64,000 bases of DNA from Sepioteuthis lessoniana (GCA_963585895.1 CAUZXS010004341.1:7501-71500), one strand, 5' to 3'; shown: positions 42,255 through 53,792, numbered from the stretch's first letter. The notes: generated by a model from the sequence alone, not told the origin. Translations and numbers: made by a program.

Positions 42255-42280
42255 TTGGTTGGTTGGTTGGTTGGTTGATG
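42255..42280. repeat. (GGTT)n run
   Basis: Six GGTT units, the complement of the AACC-type tail seen at SINE-B and R1 ends. Confidence 0.85.
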
Positions 42281-42288
42281 TTTTATAT

Positions 42289-42565
42289 TTACCCAACCCC
42301 ATCGCATGAACAGGATGTGATTTAAGGTCAATTTTACGTGGGGTTTACCAGGTTGGAATTCAGAGTTTTCCTTCTCCTAAACTGGTTGCCTGACCAAGAC
42401 TAAAAAACTCAGTCTGCCCAAATATTTAACCATAGCTGGTTGGAGAATAATAGGATTCATACCTTTACAAAGGGTATTAGTTTTAAGTGAAATGCAATCA
42501 GCTCCATCCAGGATTTGAACTCGTGTCGCCGTGTCCATTTCCAACAACGATAAACTCCTTCGTTC
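42289..42565 (-). mobile_element. SINE-C copy
   Basis: Complement from CCCAACCCCATCGC and AACAGGATGTGATTTAAGGT to the head (GGATTTGAACTCGTGTCG). Confidence 0.8.
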
Positions 42566-42940
42566 TTTCATTCTCATCTGTTTCCTTCTTTGTTTTCTAA
42601 TTTTACTTTCCTTTTTCACTTTCTTATTTGGCTCCTCCTTCTTTCTTTAATTATCATCTTTTTTTTCTTTTTTTAAAAATTTTTCGTCTTTCTTTTTCTG
42701 TTCCTCCTTGGTTCTTTTATTCTTATATCTCTCCTTCCTTTTTTACTTTTTTTTCTATTTTAAATAGTTTCTTCCTTTTTCTTTCATTCTCTTCTCTTTT
42801 CTTCTTTCTTTTCTAATATTTCTTTGATTTTTTTTTCTCTCTTTCGATTCCTCTTTCATTCTATCACTCGTATTACTTTATCACTCTTACTAATACCCGC
42901 TTTTTTCTTTTTCTTTTTTTCTTTTTCTTTTTTTTGACTT
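42566..42940. repeat. Pyrimidine-rich tract
   Basis: Degenerate TTTC/CTTT sequence on the plus strand. Phe/Ser-rich frames are artefacts. Confidence 0.8.
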
Positions 42941-43240
42941 TTAAACTCAAAGTCAATCAAATACACGGCCCTTTTTTCCTCAAAGACACCCAGACCCATT
43001 ATCACATAAACGTACGCACATAATAGTAAAAATTCAAAGAAAAGTGTGGAAAAATCTTTTGCATATAAGCCCTTCTCCTGCCATCAATTTATCATGCAAC
43101 TTGTAACTTCAAACAATATTTAAAGTACTTTACTTTTTTCCCCATTAATTCAGTACATTTAAAACGGTTATTAATAACCTCTTTCTTCCAACCCCCCTGC
43201 GCGTTTTCCCTTCACCGTGCGTTTTCTGTTTGACGTATAA
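42941..43240. other. Stretch without a gene
   Basis: Nothing recognised. Confidence 0.4.
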
Positions 43241-43242
43241 GA

Positions 43243-43270
43243 GTATATATATATATATATATATAGATAG

Positions 43271-43307
<37 letters not shown>

Positions 43308-43325
43308 GGGAGGGAGAGAGAGAGG
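43243..43325. repeat. (TA)n-(GATA)n-(GA)n microsatellite
   Basis: Compound run with a short G-run in the GA part. Confidence 0.95.
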
Positions 43326-43544
43326 TATAAGGAGACTATATAGTTTATTCAAGGGCGACTGATAAAGCCATACTGATAAAGTGCAATAGTTTCCTAGATT
43401 AAAGGACATATCAAAATAGTGATGACGTGTTATTTTGTGGTTGTTATATTCCGCCATGTTCTGGGTTGCTGCTTCTCAAAGAGAAGTTCTGTTAGAATAA
43501 AGAAGTTGGAGAAATAAAAGGAAAAGAGAAAAAAGGGGTGTAGA

Positions 43545-43641
43545 TGTAAAATAAAAGAAAGAAAGAAAGAAAGAAAGAAAGTATAGGTGTGAAGAAAGAA
43601 AGAAAAAAAGAAAGAAAGAAAGAAAGAAAGTGAAGGTTTTA

Positions 43642-43685
<44 letters not shown>

Positions 43686-43727
43686 ATGTAAAGGTTTGAA
43701 GAATGAAAGAAAGAATATAAAGGTATC

Positions 43728-43763
<36 letters not shown>

Positions 43764-44110
43764 AAAGGCGGGAAATGGAGGAAAGGAAAAGACAGAAAAA
43801 AAGAGAAAGAAAAAGGATGAAATAAAGATAGCAAACGAGAGATAAAACAAAAGATGGAGAAAAAAAGAAGAGGAGAAAAAACGAAAAGAAAGTCAGATGA
43901 AAGGGAAGAAAATAAGAGATAAGACTGAAAAAAAAGGAAGAAAAGTAAGAAAATTAATCGAAAAAGCGAGATAAAAAAAGAAAGAGACAGACAGAAAGAA
44001 AGTGTAGAAGAGAACTGAAAAGAAAAAGAAAACATCAAGGAAGGAAAGAAAAGAAGATAAGAAAAGACAGGAAGGAAAGAAAAAGAAAAGATTAAAAAGT
44101 CGTAGACAAA
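43545..44110 (+). repeat. Purine-rich tract with (GAAA)n blocks
   Basis: Four GAAA/AAAG blocks (43,555-43,582; 43,590-43,630; 43,643-43,686; 43,728-43,765) are separated by GTGAAGGTTT- and TATAAAGGTATC-like spacers. Degenerate purine sequence continues to 44,100. Minus-strand 124-202 codon frames are artefacts. Confidence 0.85.
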
Positions 44111-44267
44111 CGTGCATAATTAATATTTAATTTCTATTTAATTAGATGATTGTTGAATTGGGGGAAAAAGTTCGTGTTTACCGCTTTTGGAATCGTGTAC
44201 TCCTTGAAAAAATTCTCTTTTGGTTTGTTGTTTTAAGATAAAATCGCAAGTTAACTTGAGAATGAAA

Positions 44268-44268
<1 letters not shown>

Positions 44269-44328
<60 letters not shown>

Positions 44329-44431
44329 CGGATGTACATTAAATACGTAATTATAAGTTCTCACACATATTCAAATCAAAGAGGAAGAAAGAGAAAAGAA
44401 AAAACAATTGGATGTACGTGCATGTATGAGA

Positions 44432-44482
<51 letters not shown>

Positions 44483-44512
44483 AACACACACAGACACAAA
44501 TACACAAAGTAG
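44269..44512. repeat. (AT)n and (TA)n-(CA)n microsatellites
   Basis: AT at 44,269-44,323, and TA then CA at about 44,435-44,492. Confidence 0.95.
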
Positions 44513-44701
44513 ATACTTGCGAATTAATACGTACACAATAAATAAATATATAAATTTGAATTAAAAAGAATTCCACTCCTATCAAAACAAACTCATTATT
44601 AGTTTCCTGAAGAGAACCACTAAGTCTGAAACACATGTAGAGCATAATTATCAGAAATGAAAAACTAAAGTACCACATTCGAATTCATATAAGAATGTTA
44701 A

Positions 44702-44705
<4 letters not shown>

Positions 44706-44738
<33 letters not shown>
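44706..44738. repeat. (AT)n microsatellite
   Basis: About 15 AT units. Confidence 0.95.
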
Positions 44739-44741
<3 letters not shown>

Positions 44742-44774
44742 AATTAAATGGAGTGGAGAATATTATTGGTATAT

Positions 44775-45402
44775 TCTCTGTCTCGTCAGATGACTCTTTT
44801 ACATGCTCTGTGTGAGTCCAAAAGTAATGCCTTTCTTTTTAGTACAGAAATAATTACCGACACAGAAACATGCATCATACATCAAAATGAAGATGGTTGT
44901 CTGTGGATCACATCCCTACTTCTCAACATAGTCTCCGTTTCTCTCAACAGCAATACTTCACCTTCAAATGAGAGCATGTATTCCTACCTTGTAAAATTCT
45001 GTTGACTATTCTTTAAGTCACTTTATCACGGCAGTTTTCACTACCTCATCACTGGCATAATGTTTGCCTCTTCAACTCTCTTTCATGGGACCGATGAGAT
45101 GATAGTCTGAAGGCGCTAAATCTTGCCAATCGATAATGTCGTCCTCCGACATGACAATGCTAGACCTCACATAAACATCCGGATAAAGGAAATAACCGCC
45201 TATTTTGAATGGACGACTTTACCACATCCTCTATATTCATTTAGCGCCTTCAGACTATCATCTCTTCAGTGACTATGTTGAGAAGTAGGGATCTGATCCA
45301 CAGAAGACCTGCTTCATTTTCATGTATGATACATGTTTTTCTGTCGGTAATTATCCATGTACTAAAGAAAAATGCATTACTTTTTCATTCACCCTCGTTT
45401 GT
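44775..45402. mobile_element. Palindromic pair of mariner 3' ends
   Basis: The arms 44,821-44,934 and 45,271-45,385 are about 80% complementary. A second inner pair lies at 45,093-45,121 and 45,239-45,265. The minus strand of the left half and the plus strand of the right half both encode APSDYHL and, in the outer arms, DYVEK and GITF/CITF. These are C-terminal mariner transposase motifs of a family different from the 22.9-kb element. Both copies have stops. The right copy lacks the stretch between APSDYHLF and DYVEK. Confidence 0.7.
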
Positions 45403-45419
45403 TTTGTTTGTTTGGGTTT

Positions 45420-45481
45420 TTCAACTTTTGTAGGTTATTTAAAGCTAAACCCATTTATATACAAACAGTTCTATTTCAAAC
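45420..45481 (-). repeat. R1 tail and module, left of the LTR
   Basis: CAACTTTTGTAGGTTATTTA, then CAGTTCTATTTCAAAC, broken by the LTR after CAAAC. Confidence 0.75.
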
Positions 45482-45792
45482 TGTTGGGTATCACCTACCT
45501 TTTCAGCATAATGAGCTAGGCCATCTACCATATATGGGAGTAGCTCTAATACCAGTCTGGAACCAGTCCAGATCAGTCTGAGACCAGTCGACGATCAGTC
45601 TCCATCTACGAGTCTGAAGAGCCGTTTCCTATTGTTGAAGTATATCCTTACTCTATCACTAATACTATGTCCTTACTACTAACAGTCTCACTCTTATAAA
45701 TACTTGTTCCTGTAAATATAACTCTTTTTCCTCGTATCTCGTGGTTTGTCTTTTTATTACTACCACCCGCGTTCATTAACCAGAACACAACA
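45482..45792 (+). mobile_element. Solo LTR with 5-bp target duplication
   Basis: 311 bp from TGTTGGGTATCACC to CCAGAACACAACA (TG...CA), flanked by CAAAC at 45,477-45,481 and 45,793-45,797. Removing it rejoins an R1 module (CTATTTCAAAC-AATTCAATTTAG), which confirms both ends. TATAAATAC at 45,695-45,703 is a plausible TATA box on the plus strand. No internal retrotransposon sequence is present. Confidence 0.9.
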
Positions 45793-45797
45793 CAAAC

Positions 45798-46220
45798 AAT
45801 TCAATTTAGCATTAGTACATAGTTTAATTGTCAAAACATTTCTATTTCAAGCGATTCAGTTTAGTCAAACGGTTCTATTTCAAACAATTCGATTTAGTAT
45901 AAGCATAGTTTTTGTTTACACACAGTTTAGCATAAATACTTAATTGTCAAAAAGTCCTATTTCGAGAAATTTAGTTTAACATGAGATCACAGTTTATTTC
46001 TATTTGATCCATAGATAGTGCGCTATCGGGTGCTACATCTCCGGGCCAGAGTGGACCTGGGAGCGATGGTAATGAAGGGGTACTCTGCATTCCCAAAAAC
46101 TCCAGCATTACTGGAGCCTCCCCATCAAATTGTTTAGTGTCATATCCCGGATACTCGTTGGCGGGGTCTTACCCCTCTGCAGAGATGAAGTCGGTGTATT
46201 CGGCAGCCGCAGCTGACTGG
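45798..46220 (-). repeat. R1 repeat, right of the LTR
   Basis: Continues from AATTCAATTTAGCATTAG through GATAGTGCGCTATCGGGTGC to GGCAGCCGCAGCTGACTGG. Confidence 0.8.
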
Positions 46221-46439
46221 AATAAAAGGAAGTATAAGCAAGCTCTTAAAAATAATGAGTATAAAACAAATCTTGTATACAATGCATATGATACCCAAAC
46301 TGAATCTGATAAGATGAAAAGGGAGGAAACGAATAAATAGAGGAACATTTTATAGTATTCGTCATTATTTAACATAGCAGTTAAATATAAATTGGGAAGT
46401 AACCTTTTCAAAATATTAGAGAAGAATTTTCCACCCACT

Positions 46440-46830
46440 AACGTTGGCCTGTCGGTTGGTTGGTTGGATTTTATGGCATATAGACCTTTGTAGATTATTT
46501 AAAACCAAATCTATTTTATGAAAATAGTTCTATTTCAAACAATTCAGTTCAGCATGACTACACAGTTTAATTGTCAAAAATATTTCTATTTCAAGCTATT
46601 TAGTTTACTCAAACAGTTCTTATTCCAAACAATTCAGTTTAGCATAAGTATGCTGTTAGTTCTGTTTAACCCATTGATAGGGTCCTATCAGGTGCTACCA
46701 TTCTGGGCCAGAGTGGACCTGGGAGCCATGGCAATGAAGGGGTGCTCCAGATTCCCCAAAGATCCAGCATCATTGGAACCTCACCATCAGATTGTTTAGT
46801 GTCATATTATCAGGACACTCGTTGAGCAAA
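46440..46830 (-). repeat. R1 repeat
   Basis: GGTTGGTTGGATTTTATGGC, CAATTCAGTTCAGCATGAC, CCTATCAGGTGCTACCATTC, to ACTCGTTGAGC. The last module is cut off. Confidence 0.8.
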
Positions 46831-47119
46831 AGCTGCAAGCCAAATGTTACAGTAACATCAGTAAAATTATTATGAATAAATCAACAAAAAAATAAAAATG
46901 TAAAAGAACTACAGTGTAGTTGTAATAAAAAAAAACTAGTGTCCTCTTCATGACCGATGCTAAAGTGATTGTATAATATACCAGGCTAGTATACTAATGA
47001 AAGGACATAACTATAAAAAAATATTTGGGCTCTACTTAAAGTTCTTTCAAAAATGGTTTTATAACCATAACCCTAGCTTTGTACGTGCTAAATATATGCA
47101 TAGCATCTCACTCTCTAAG
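46831..47119. other. AT-rich stretch without a gene
   Basis: Nothing recognised. Confidence 0.4.
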
Positions 47120-47121
47120 TA

Positions 47122-47552
47122 TAGGGTGTCTCAATATACATGGGAGCCATGTGACTGCAAATAACTCTGATAATAATAATATTGTGTTCTTTTTTGTTTC
47201 AGATTTGAAAATAGTATACTATAATAGCTATAATCTTTGATCACAATGCCTTGGACAAGGGAGGGAAATTATTTTGCTTCACAACTCATTTGAAGACAAA
47301 ATCATTCAAAACTGTCTCAAAATAAATGCAACCCATTAATATTATAATGATTTATTATTGAGACCAGAAACTTAAAAAAGATTGCATGTCCTGGAATATT
47401 ATATATAATAACAATTTAAAAACATTGATTTGATGTCTCTTGCTCAAAGGATGCATTTTTTACTGGACGTGTCCCAAATGAGTACCACTGCTCTTGTCTC
47501 AGTAATAAATCATTATCATATTAATGAGTTGTATCTATTTTGATACACCCTG
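47122..47552 (+). mobile_element. Non-autonomous transposon with TA target duplication
   Basis: Ends TAGGGTGTCTCAATATAC and the complement of CAGGGTGTATCAAAATAG, flanked by TA (47,120-47,121 and 47,553-47,554). 431 bp without coding. It shares termini and about 150 bp next to the left end with the longer remnant at 34.96-35.88 kb, whose HTH relic identifies the likely parent family. Confidence 0.85.
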
Positions 47553-47554
47553 TA

Positions 47555-48017
47555 TGTCTGGGACATTAAAAACAAATATGGCGTAAACCCTATCTTAAAG
47601 AGGGAATTTGTTACGAGACTTCGTAGCTACAAGGCGGGTGATAAATTTTGACTTCTCTATATGGGGGAGAAGTTGGTTCAAGCCACGTACCTCCAAGCTG
47701 AAGAATTGTTAAATCAAAAATCTAAGATTTTGAACAGATGTTGGCACCAAAATAAATAGTTTTTCAATCGTAAACTGTCCATTTATGCATTTTATTCTCC
47801 GCTCTATGCTAAGTCTACTGTCTTTATGTATGTATTTATTCGCTTGTCTTAATAACTTTCCCGCAGCTTCACTTAAGATCCTTTTCGGTGAAAACTGGAT
47901 AGTAAGCTTCTGTTAACAATTCGATTTTCTTACTAGTTTTATGTATATTCGGTATTTAGTCTATCGTGACACATTCATTTTTTTCTTTATTATTTATTTG
48001 TTTGTTTTGTTTTTTTT
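47555..48017. other. AT-rich stretch without a gene
   Basis: Nothing recognised. Confidence 0.4.
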
Positions 48018-48885
48018 CCGAGGACGTCAGTTTTGTATTGTAACTCGTTCGGTTTTTTCTTTTCTTTTTCTTTTTCCAACGAGTGATTTTTATTTTTTTG
48101 TTTTATTATATATATAAGAAATCAACTGATTTTCATATAAAAAAAGGATTAATTTTTGTATACAGAATTGGCTTGAGAATCTGTAATGTTTATAACTCTG
48201 TTTTTGCATTTATTGACCAATCAGCGCTTTCGCGCTCGTTTTAAAATTTCTTTGAAATTCGCAGACGACAATATTTATTTATTTATTTATTTATTTTTCC
48301 GAGGACGTCAGTTTTGTATTGTAACTCGTTCGGTTTTTTCTTTTCTTTTTCTTTTTCCAACGAGTGATTTTTATTTTTTTGTTTTATTATATATATAAGA
48401 AATCAACTGATTTTCATATAAAAAAAGGATTAATTTTTGTGTACAGAATTGGCTTGAGAATCTGTAATGTTTATAACTCTGTTTTTGCATTTATTGACCA
48501 ATCAGCGCTTTCGCGCTCGTTTTAAAATTTCTTTGAAATTCGCAGACGACAATATTTATTTATTTATTTATTTTTCCGAGGACGTCAGTTTTGTATTGTA
48601 ACTCGTTCGGTTTTTTCTTTTCTTTTTCTTTTTCCAACGATTGATTTTTATTTTTTTGTTTTAAGAATATAAGAATATAAGAAATCAACTGAGTGATTTT
48701 TATTTTTTTGTTTTATTATATATATAAGAAATCAACTGATTTTCATATTAAAAAAGTGTTAATTTTTGTGCACAGAATTGGCTTGAGAATCTGTAATGTT
48801 TCTAACTCTATTTTTGCATTTATTGACCAATCAGCGCTTTCGCGCTCGTTTTAAAATTTCTTTGAAATTCGCAGACGACAATATT
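48018..48885 (+). repeat. Three tandem 280-bp units
   Basis: Units start CCGAGGACGTCAGTTTTGTA at 48,018, 48,299 and 48,576 (spacing 281 and 277). Each contains GTAACTCGTTCGG, a pyrimidine run, GAAATCAACTGATTTTCATA and GACCAATCAGCGCTTTCGCG. Units 1 and 2 are nearly identical. Unit 3 has a 60-bp internal repeat and a few substitutions. (ATTT)n runs join units 1-2 and 2-3. Confidence 0.95.
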
Positions 48886-49488
48886 TGTCTTGCTTCGAAA
48901 ATTTTGAAGGACTAAAACACAAAACTATTTAAAAAAATCTTTTACTTCCTTGATTGTTAAAAATACATTTTTAACCAATTAGAATTATAGATGAATAATT
49001 AACTTTTCTATTTAATTTCGAACACCTCCCAATCTTTTAAATAGCGAAAAAAAATTAATATTTTCTTCTGTAAGAATGGATTTATTCTGAATTTACTAAA
49101 CATTTTAGGTTTATTCTTTTCATTGAAAATCTATATTCTTTTCCTTTAAGAATACATTAATTTCAACATCACTTAATTATCTTTAATTGAACGAACAAGT
49201 TATGGTCTTTATAACTTTATTGATACTACTTTTACAGCCGACGCTTGCTGATAAAAATTTCAATGGCAGCTGCAAACATTTTTTCAATAAAATTTCATTT
49301 ATTCAAAGAAATGAACATCATTAATTTTTAGATCTGGGTTTCTGTCTACAGTTTGCGCATATTGAGCGTGATAAATATTTTTCTTATTTTAGCTTGGTAA
49401 TGCACATTTATCTATATACTGTGATCCAACGGTACGTTTAATCTTGCTTAGATTAAAATATAATCAAGGAATTTATATTTAATTTTCC

Positions 49489-49490
<2 letters not shown>
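48886..49490. other. AT-rich stretch without a gene
   Basis: Possibly single-copy; no recognised feature. Confidence 0.45.

Positions 49491-49492
<2 letters not shown>

Positions 49493-49545
<53 letters not shown>
49493..49545. repeat. (AT)n microsatellite
   Basis: About 26 AT units. Confidence 0.95.
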
Positions 49546-49550
<5 letters not shown>

Positions 49551-49569
49551 ACGTAAATCTCAACGTATA

Positions 49570-50375
49570 AGATCAGTTAAAGACGTGAACCGTTAGATTG
49601 AGCTGATTACGGAAATATAGTTCACTGCTACGCTCCTCACACAGGTGATATTTTTATGAAGTTTGAGTAGAAGCAAGCTCTCTTTTGAGATCAACTTATA
49701 ACAAGAATTTTTCACTCACTTGACTGCTTACACAAGGGATTTGTTTATAGTGGTGAAGATTTGCGTAGAAGCTTCCACGCTTTTTCGATGAGCTGATAAC
49801 AGAAGAAAGATTCACCCAGTAGACTTCATACACAGGGATTTGTTTATAGTGGTGAAGGTTTGTGTAGAAGCAGCCACGCCTTTTCGATGAGCTGATAACA
49901 GAAGAAAACTTCACCCACTAAATTTCTTACACAGGGGATTTGTTTATAGTGGTGAAGGTTTATGTAGAAGAAGCCTCGCTTTTTCGATGAGCTGATAACA
50001 GAAGAAAGCTTCACCTACTAGACTTCATACACAGTGGATTTGTTTATAATGGTGAAGGTTTGGGTAGAAGCTGCCACGCTTTTTAGATGAGCTGATAACA
50101 GAAGAAACCTTCACCCACTAGACTGCTTACACAGGGGATTTGTTTAGAGTGGTGACGGTTTGTGTAGAAGCAGCCATGTCTTTTCGATGAGCTGATAACA
50201 GAAGAAACCTTCACCTACTAGACTTCTTAGACAGGGGATTTGTTTATAGTGGTGAAGGTTTGTGTAGAATCTGTCACGCCTTTTCGATGAGCTGATAACA
50301 GAAGAAAGCTTCATACACTAGACTTCTTACACAGGGATTTGTTTATTGTTTTGTGTAGATGCAGCCACGCTTTTT
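49570..50375 (+). repeat. 100-bp satellite-like array
   Basis: About eight units. CGATGAGCTGATAACAGAAG occurs at 49,786, 49,885, 49,985, 50,085 (A for C), 50,185 and 50,285, a 99-100 bp spacing. Each unit also has ACAGGGGATTTGTTTATAG and TGGTGAAGGTTTGTGTAGAA. The first two units (from about 49,590) and the last are more diverged. As the period is not a multiple of three, the short frames here are not a repeat protein. Confidence 0.93.
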
Positions 50376-51075
50376 GTATAAACCGCTTGCAAATGTATAG
50401 CACCCCCATGTGCCACAGAGTTTCCGGAACAACACACTTCAGATTCTGAATTCAGTTTTTCTTCTTTTTCGATTTGATATATTTTGTCATCTACCTGTAT
50501 GCATTCCTTTTTTAACCACCCCACTTTTTTAATATCTTAACCAATTTTTTGACACAACTGACTCGGAACGACAAATGTTTATTGCTCACCCTCCAGTAGA
50601 TTGCTTTCTTGAATGTATTTCATAATCCTTCCAATTGTTTTAATTGACAGTTTTTTGGGGGTTTTTTTTGTTTGTTTTTTTTAAGACCAGTTTTCTTTTA
50701 ATCTGGTATGCTTACCCACTTTTTGACGTCTGTAAAAACTGTCTTTTAAATGTAGTCCGATTTTCACAGATAGGCATCTACTGGTGTTTTTTTTTAGGAT
50801 TGCAAATCTAAAAATCATTCCATAATTCTTTCCTCAACATTGGAGTATGTCGTATTTTATGCATTGGATGGAAATAAAATTATACCAGTAATTCTAAAAA
50901 ATTCACTCGAGTATTTTTATGGTATATTTTATGAAACCAGAATGTTCAGCTATTAAATAAAATTTTTTAAAGTATTATCTGTTATTAGTTCATTTACTGC
51001 TAAATAAGAAGCCACGATGAAGACCTCAAATTTTGCTAATTAGATAATTTTTATCAGGTTTGGTTTATGCACATA
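50376..51075. other. AT-rich stretch without a gene
   Basis: Nothing recognised. Confidence 0.4.
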
Positions 51076-51077
51076 TT

Positions 51078-51440
51078 ACACATATACATCACTTCTATTT
51101 CTAACAATTCAATTTAGCATGAGTACACAGTTTATTTGTCAAAAACAGTTTTATTTCAACCTATTCAGTTTAGTCAAACAGTTCTAATTCAAGAAATTCG
51201 GTTTAGCATAAGTATGCCGTTAGTTCTATTTAACCCATAGATAGGGCCCTATTATGTGCTACGACGCAGAGTCAGAGTGGACCTGGGAGCCATGGGAATG
51301 AGGGGGTGCACCGCATTCCCCAAAGCTCCAGCATTACTGGAGACTCACCATCAAATTGTTTAGTGTCATATCTAGGACACTCATTGGGGGAGTCCTACCA
51401 CTCTGCAGAGATGCAGTCGGTATATTCTACAGCCCCAGCT
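51078..51440 (-). repeat. R1 repeat
   Basis: CAATTCAATTTAGCATGAG, GCAGAGTCAGAGTGGACC, ATTCTACAGCCCCAGCTG. Confidence 0.8.
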
Positions 51441-52040
51441 GAAAATAGCAAAGGAACAAAAGAGAAATAAACGTTAATTTTTTTTTTTTCTAAATAGACT
51501 CTTGAACATTCAGTACAATTATATCAACGAGTTTTCCATTCGTCGAATCACACTTTAAACTCTTCTTTTAATCCTTCAGCATCGTAAGGCTTTCATGTCG
51601 AGTTAAATGCTGTTTTACGGGGCACTGGATGACTTATATTTAAGAGTGATAACTAGAAATATAGAATATATGGTTTTAAAGTGTTAAACTATATTCATAT
51701 TCTTACTACTTCTTAATAGAAGTACTTGAAGTATAAGATGAAACAGTTTCATAACTTCATTTTATATGATAAGTATATCTTTCTTGGTCGACATATTCTC
51801 TGACCATAAACTAAGTAGGTACTTTAATAAAAAGTTATTCGGTTATAAAAGTTCAGTAAAGCTCAGTTAAGATATAAAATTACATTCGATTGTTCTACGG
51901 TTGCATATTATAATCCCCTATAATCAAATATGAAAAAACTAGGGAAAAGTTCTTGGTGTTAACAACAAACGCTGATTCACTAAGTAAACGGCCAACTTTT
52001 TCTTGTTATACAAATTTTCCCTTGGTTTTTGTATTTTGCA
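51441..52040. other. AT-rich stretch without a gene
   Basis: Nothing recognised. Confidence 0.4.
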
Positions 52041-52179
52041 TTTTCAAACATCCATCGTTGATTTAACATCACTAATATCATCCCTCATAGTCCTGATGAT
52101 GGGTCATTAGAACCGAAACGCTATACTGTTGACTTTGCTTCTCAATAAATCTCCCCTTCTATTTGGATTACCTTGTTAT

Positions 52180-52185
<6 letters not shown>
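52041..52185 (+). mobile_element. Retroelement-like segment with hammerhead-like core
   Basis: CCTGATGATGGGTCATTAGA then ACCGAAACGC (52,092-52,122) contains an exact CUGAUGA, a short stem-capable GGGUC/GAACC (one mismatch) and GAAAC. This is the core order of hammerhead ribozymes and of Penelope-like terminal segments. Stem III and the cleavage site are not convincing. Confidence 0.35.

Positions 52186-52250
<65 letters not shown>
52186..52250. repeat. (CA)n-(TA)n microsatellite
   Basis: About 21 CA units, then about 11 TA units. Confidence 0.95.
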
Positions 52251-52251
<1 letters not shown>

Positions 52252-52289
52252 TGAACATATGATTTGTAAATAAAATACTTGACGATAAC

Positions 52290-52620
52290 ATTTTTAAACG
52301 AACCAGAGTTCATTTGTTTGCTCACAGTAAAATGTTTACAATATTGCGATTTAACCCTAATAATTCAATTTAACATAAGTCCTTTGTTTGCCGACAGTGA
52401 AGTGGTTGCGAATGTTACTCACACTAATCGTTTTATTTACACATAGTAAAATGGCTCCAAGTGTTACTATGTAGCACAATTAAACTTAACATTTGTTTAC
52501 TCATCGTTAAATGGTCAAACAGTTCTATTTGACTTTTAGAGGGAACCCTAAAAGGTATTGCCACTCCGGGTCTGAGTGGACTTACGAGTATTGGTAATAA
52601 AGAGGTACTCTACACTCCCT
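52290..52620 (-). repeat. R1 repeat
   Basis: CATTTGTTTGCTCACAGTAA to GGTCTGAGTGGACTTACG. It stops where an oppositely oriented R1 starts. Confidence 0.7.
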
Positions 52621-52621
52621 A

Positions 52622-52910
52622 GGGCCCAGTCGGCTTGGACTAAAGAGTACACCGACTGCATCTCTGCAGAGGGGTAAGATTCTCCCAACGAGTGTCCTAG
52701 ATATGACACTAAACAATCTGATGGTGAGGCTCCCGGAGTGGTAGCACCTGATAGAGTCCTATCAATGGGTTAAATAGAACTAAAAAAGTGTACTTATGTT
52801 GAACAGAATTGTTTGAAATAGAACTGTTTACATGTATAAAAATGGATTTGGCATTAAATAACCTACAATGATTGATATGCCATAAAACTAAACCAGACCA
52901 AACCAAAACA
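52622..52910 (+). repeat. R1 repeat, short form
   Basis: GCCCAGTCGGCTTGGACTAA, GGCTCCCGGAGTGGTAGCAC (internal part deleted), then the tail GGCATTAAATAACCTACAAT and an AAACC run. Confidence 0.8.
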
Positions 52911-53285
52911 CATTTCCCAAAGCTCCTGGATAGTTTAGCGTCATATCCAGGACACCTAAATTTGCATTGAGCAAAATATGTATCACATAGTGCCTAGTAA
53001 AAAATTCTCAAGTCTGAAATATACGGCTTACGGTCCCTTGTAAAATAGTACTTAAATAGAAATATTGAGCCAGAGATTTTAATGTGTTGACCTCTAACTT
53101 TGCCCTTGCAGCTGATAACATCTATCCGCTTGACGATCACCTTGCACTAAACTCAGCCACTAGAATGTAGTTTGGGATCCATTCTCTAACATCGTTTTTT
53201 TTTTTTACCAGCTCAGCCATTTTTGGCATCGAGCGAGCTTTTTTAGAACAGCTGGTTTCTTTCAGCTTACTGTTGAGAAGAAACT

Positions 53286-53500
53286 CTCGGTTTCTTTATT
53301 TGATGGCATATCATCCTTCGTGGGTTATTTAATGCGAATTTTTTTTATAGAAGAAGAGCAGTAATACTATTTAACCCATACTTGGGAGGTTAAGAGATTC
53401 AATATCTTTGCTAAGGGTATTAGTTCAAAAGAGAACGTAATAGCAGGACAGGAGTCTAATACTTTAGCTATTATGACTTATAGAAGACTCCTGGAAGGAA
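53286..53500 (-). mobile_element. SINE-B copy
   Basis: Complement of the SINE-B tail (TTTGATGGCATATCATCC, GGGTTATTTAATGCG) through GAGAACGTAATAGCAGGAC. The head is diverged. Confidence 0.7.
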
Positions 53501-53530
53501 GGAAGGGTTATGTGCAGTTATATATATATA

Positions 53531-53790
53531 CCGGCCCAGTGGCCTAGTGGGTAGAGTGTTCTCCCAATGGCACGGGAGACCGAGGTTTAATCCCAAGTCG
53601 AGTCATACCAAATACTCAAAAAATGGCACTAGACGCTGCTTTGCCGAACACTCAGCATTATAAGGTACGGATCAAGGGTAAAGTGGAACAATCTAGGGAA
53701 AGGAGTAGCGCCCTCCCCTACACGCTGGAGAAGTAGCTATTGAAAAGGGAGACTTCAGATCGCCCTCGACTACACTCGACAACTTTACTT
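53531..53790 (+). mobile_element. SINE-A copy 1 of a tandem trio
   Basis: Full length: GGCCCAGTGGCCTAGTGG then GTAGAGTGTT (A-box region), GGTTTAATCCCAAGTCGAG (B box), body, end CTCGACAACTTTACTT. Confidence 0.92.
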
Positions 53791-53792
53791 AA

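Noticed and set aside
43430..44117. 202-codon and overlapping minus-strand frames
   Set aside because: Purine-tract artefact as at 3-5 kb.
49696..50524. Apparent repeat protein (SSVISSSKRRGCFYTNLHHY-like units) and possible CRISPR-like array
   Set aside because: Period of 100 bp breaks the frame after two units; whole units are repeated without unique spacers, so it is a minisatellite.
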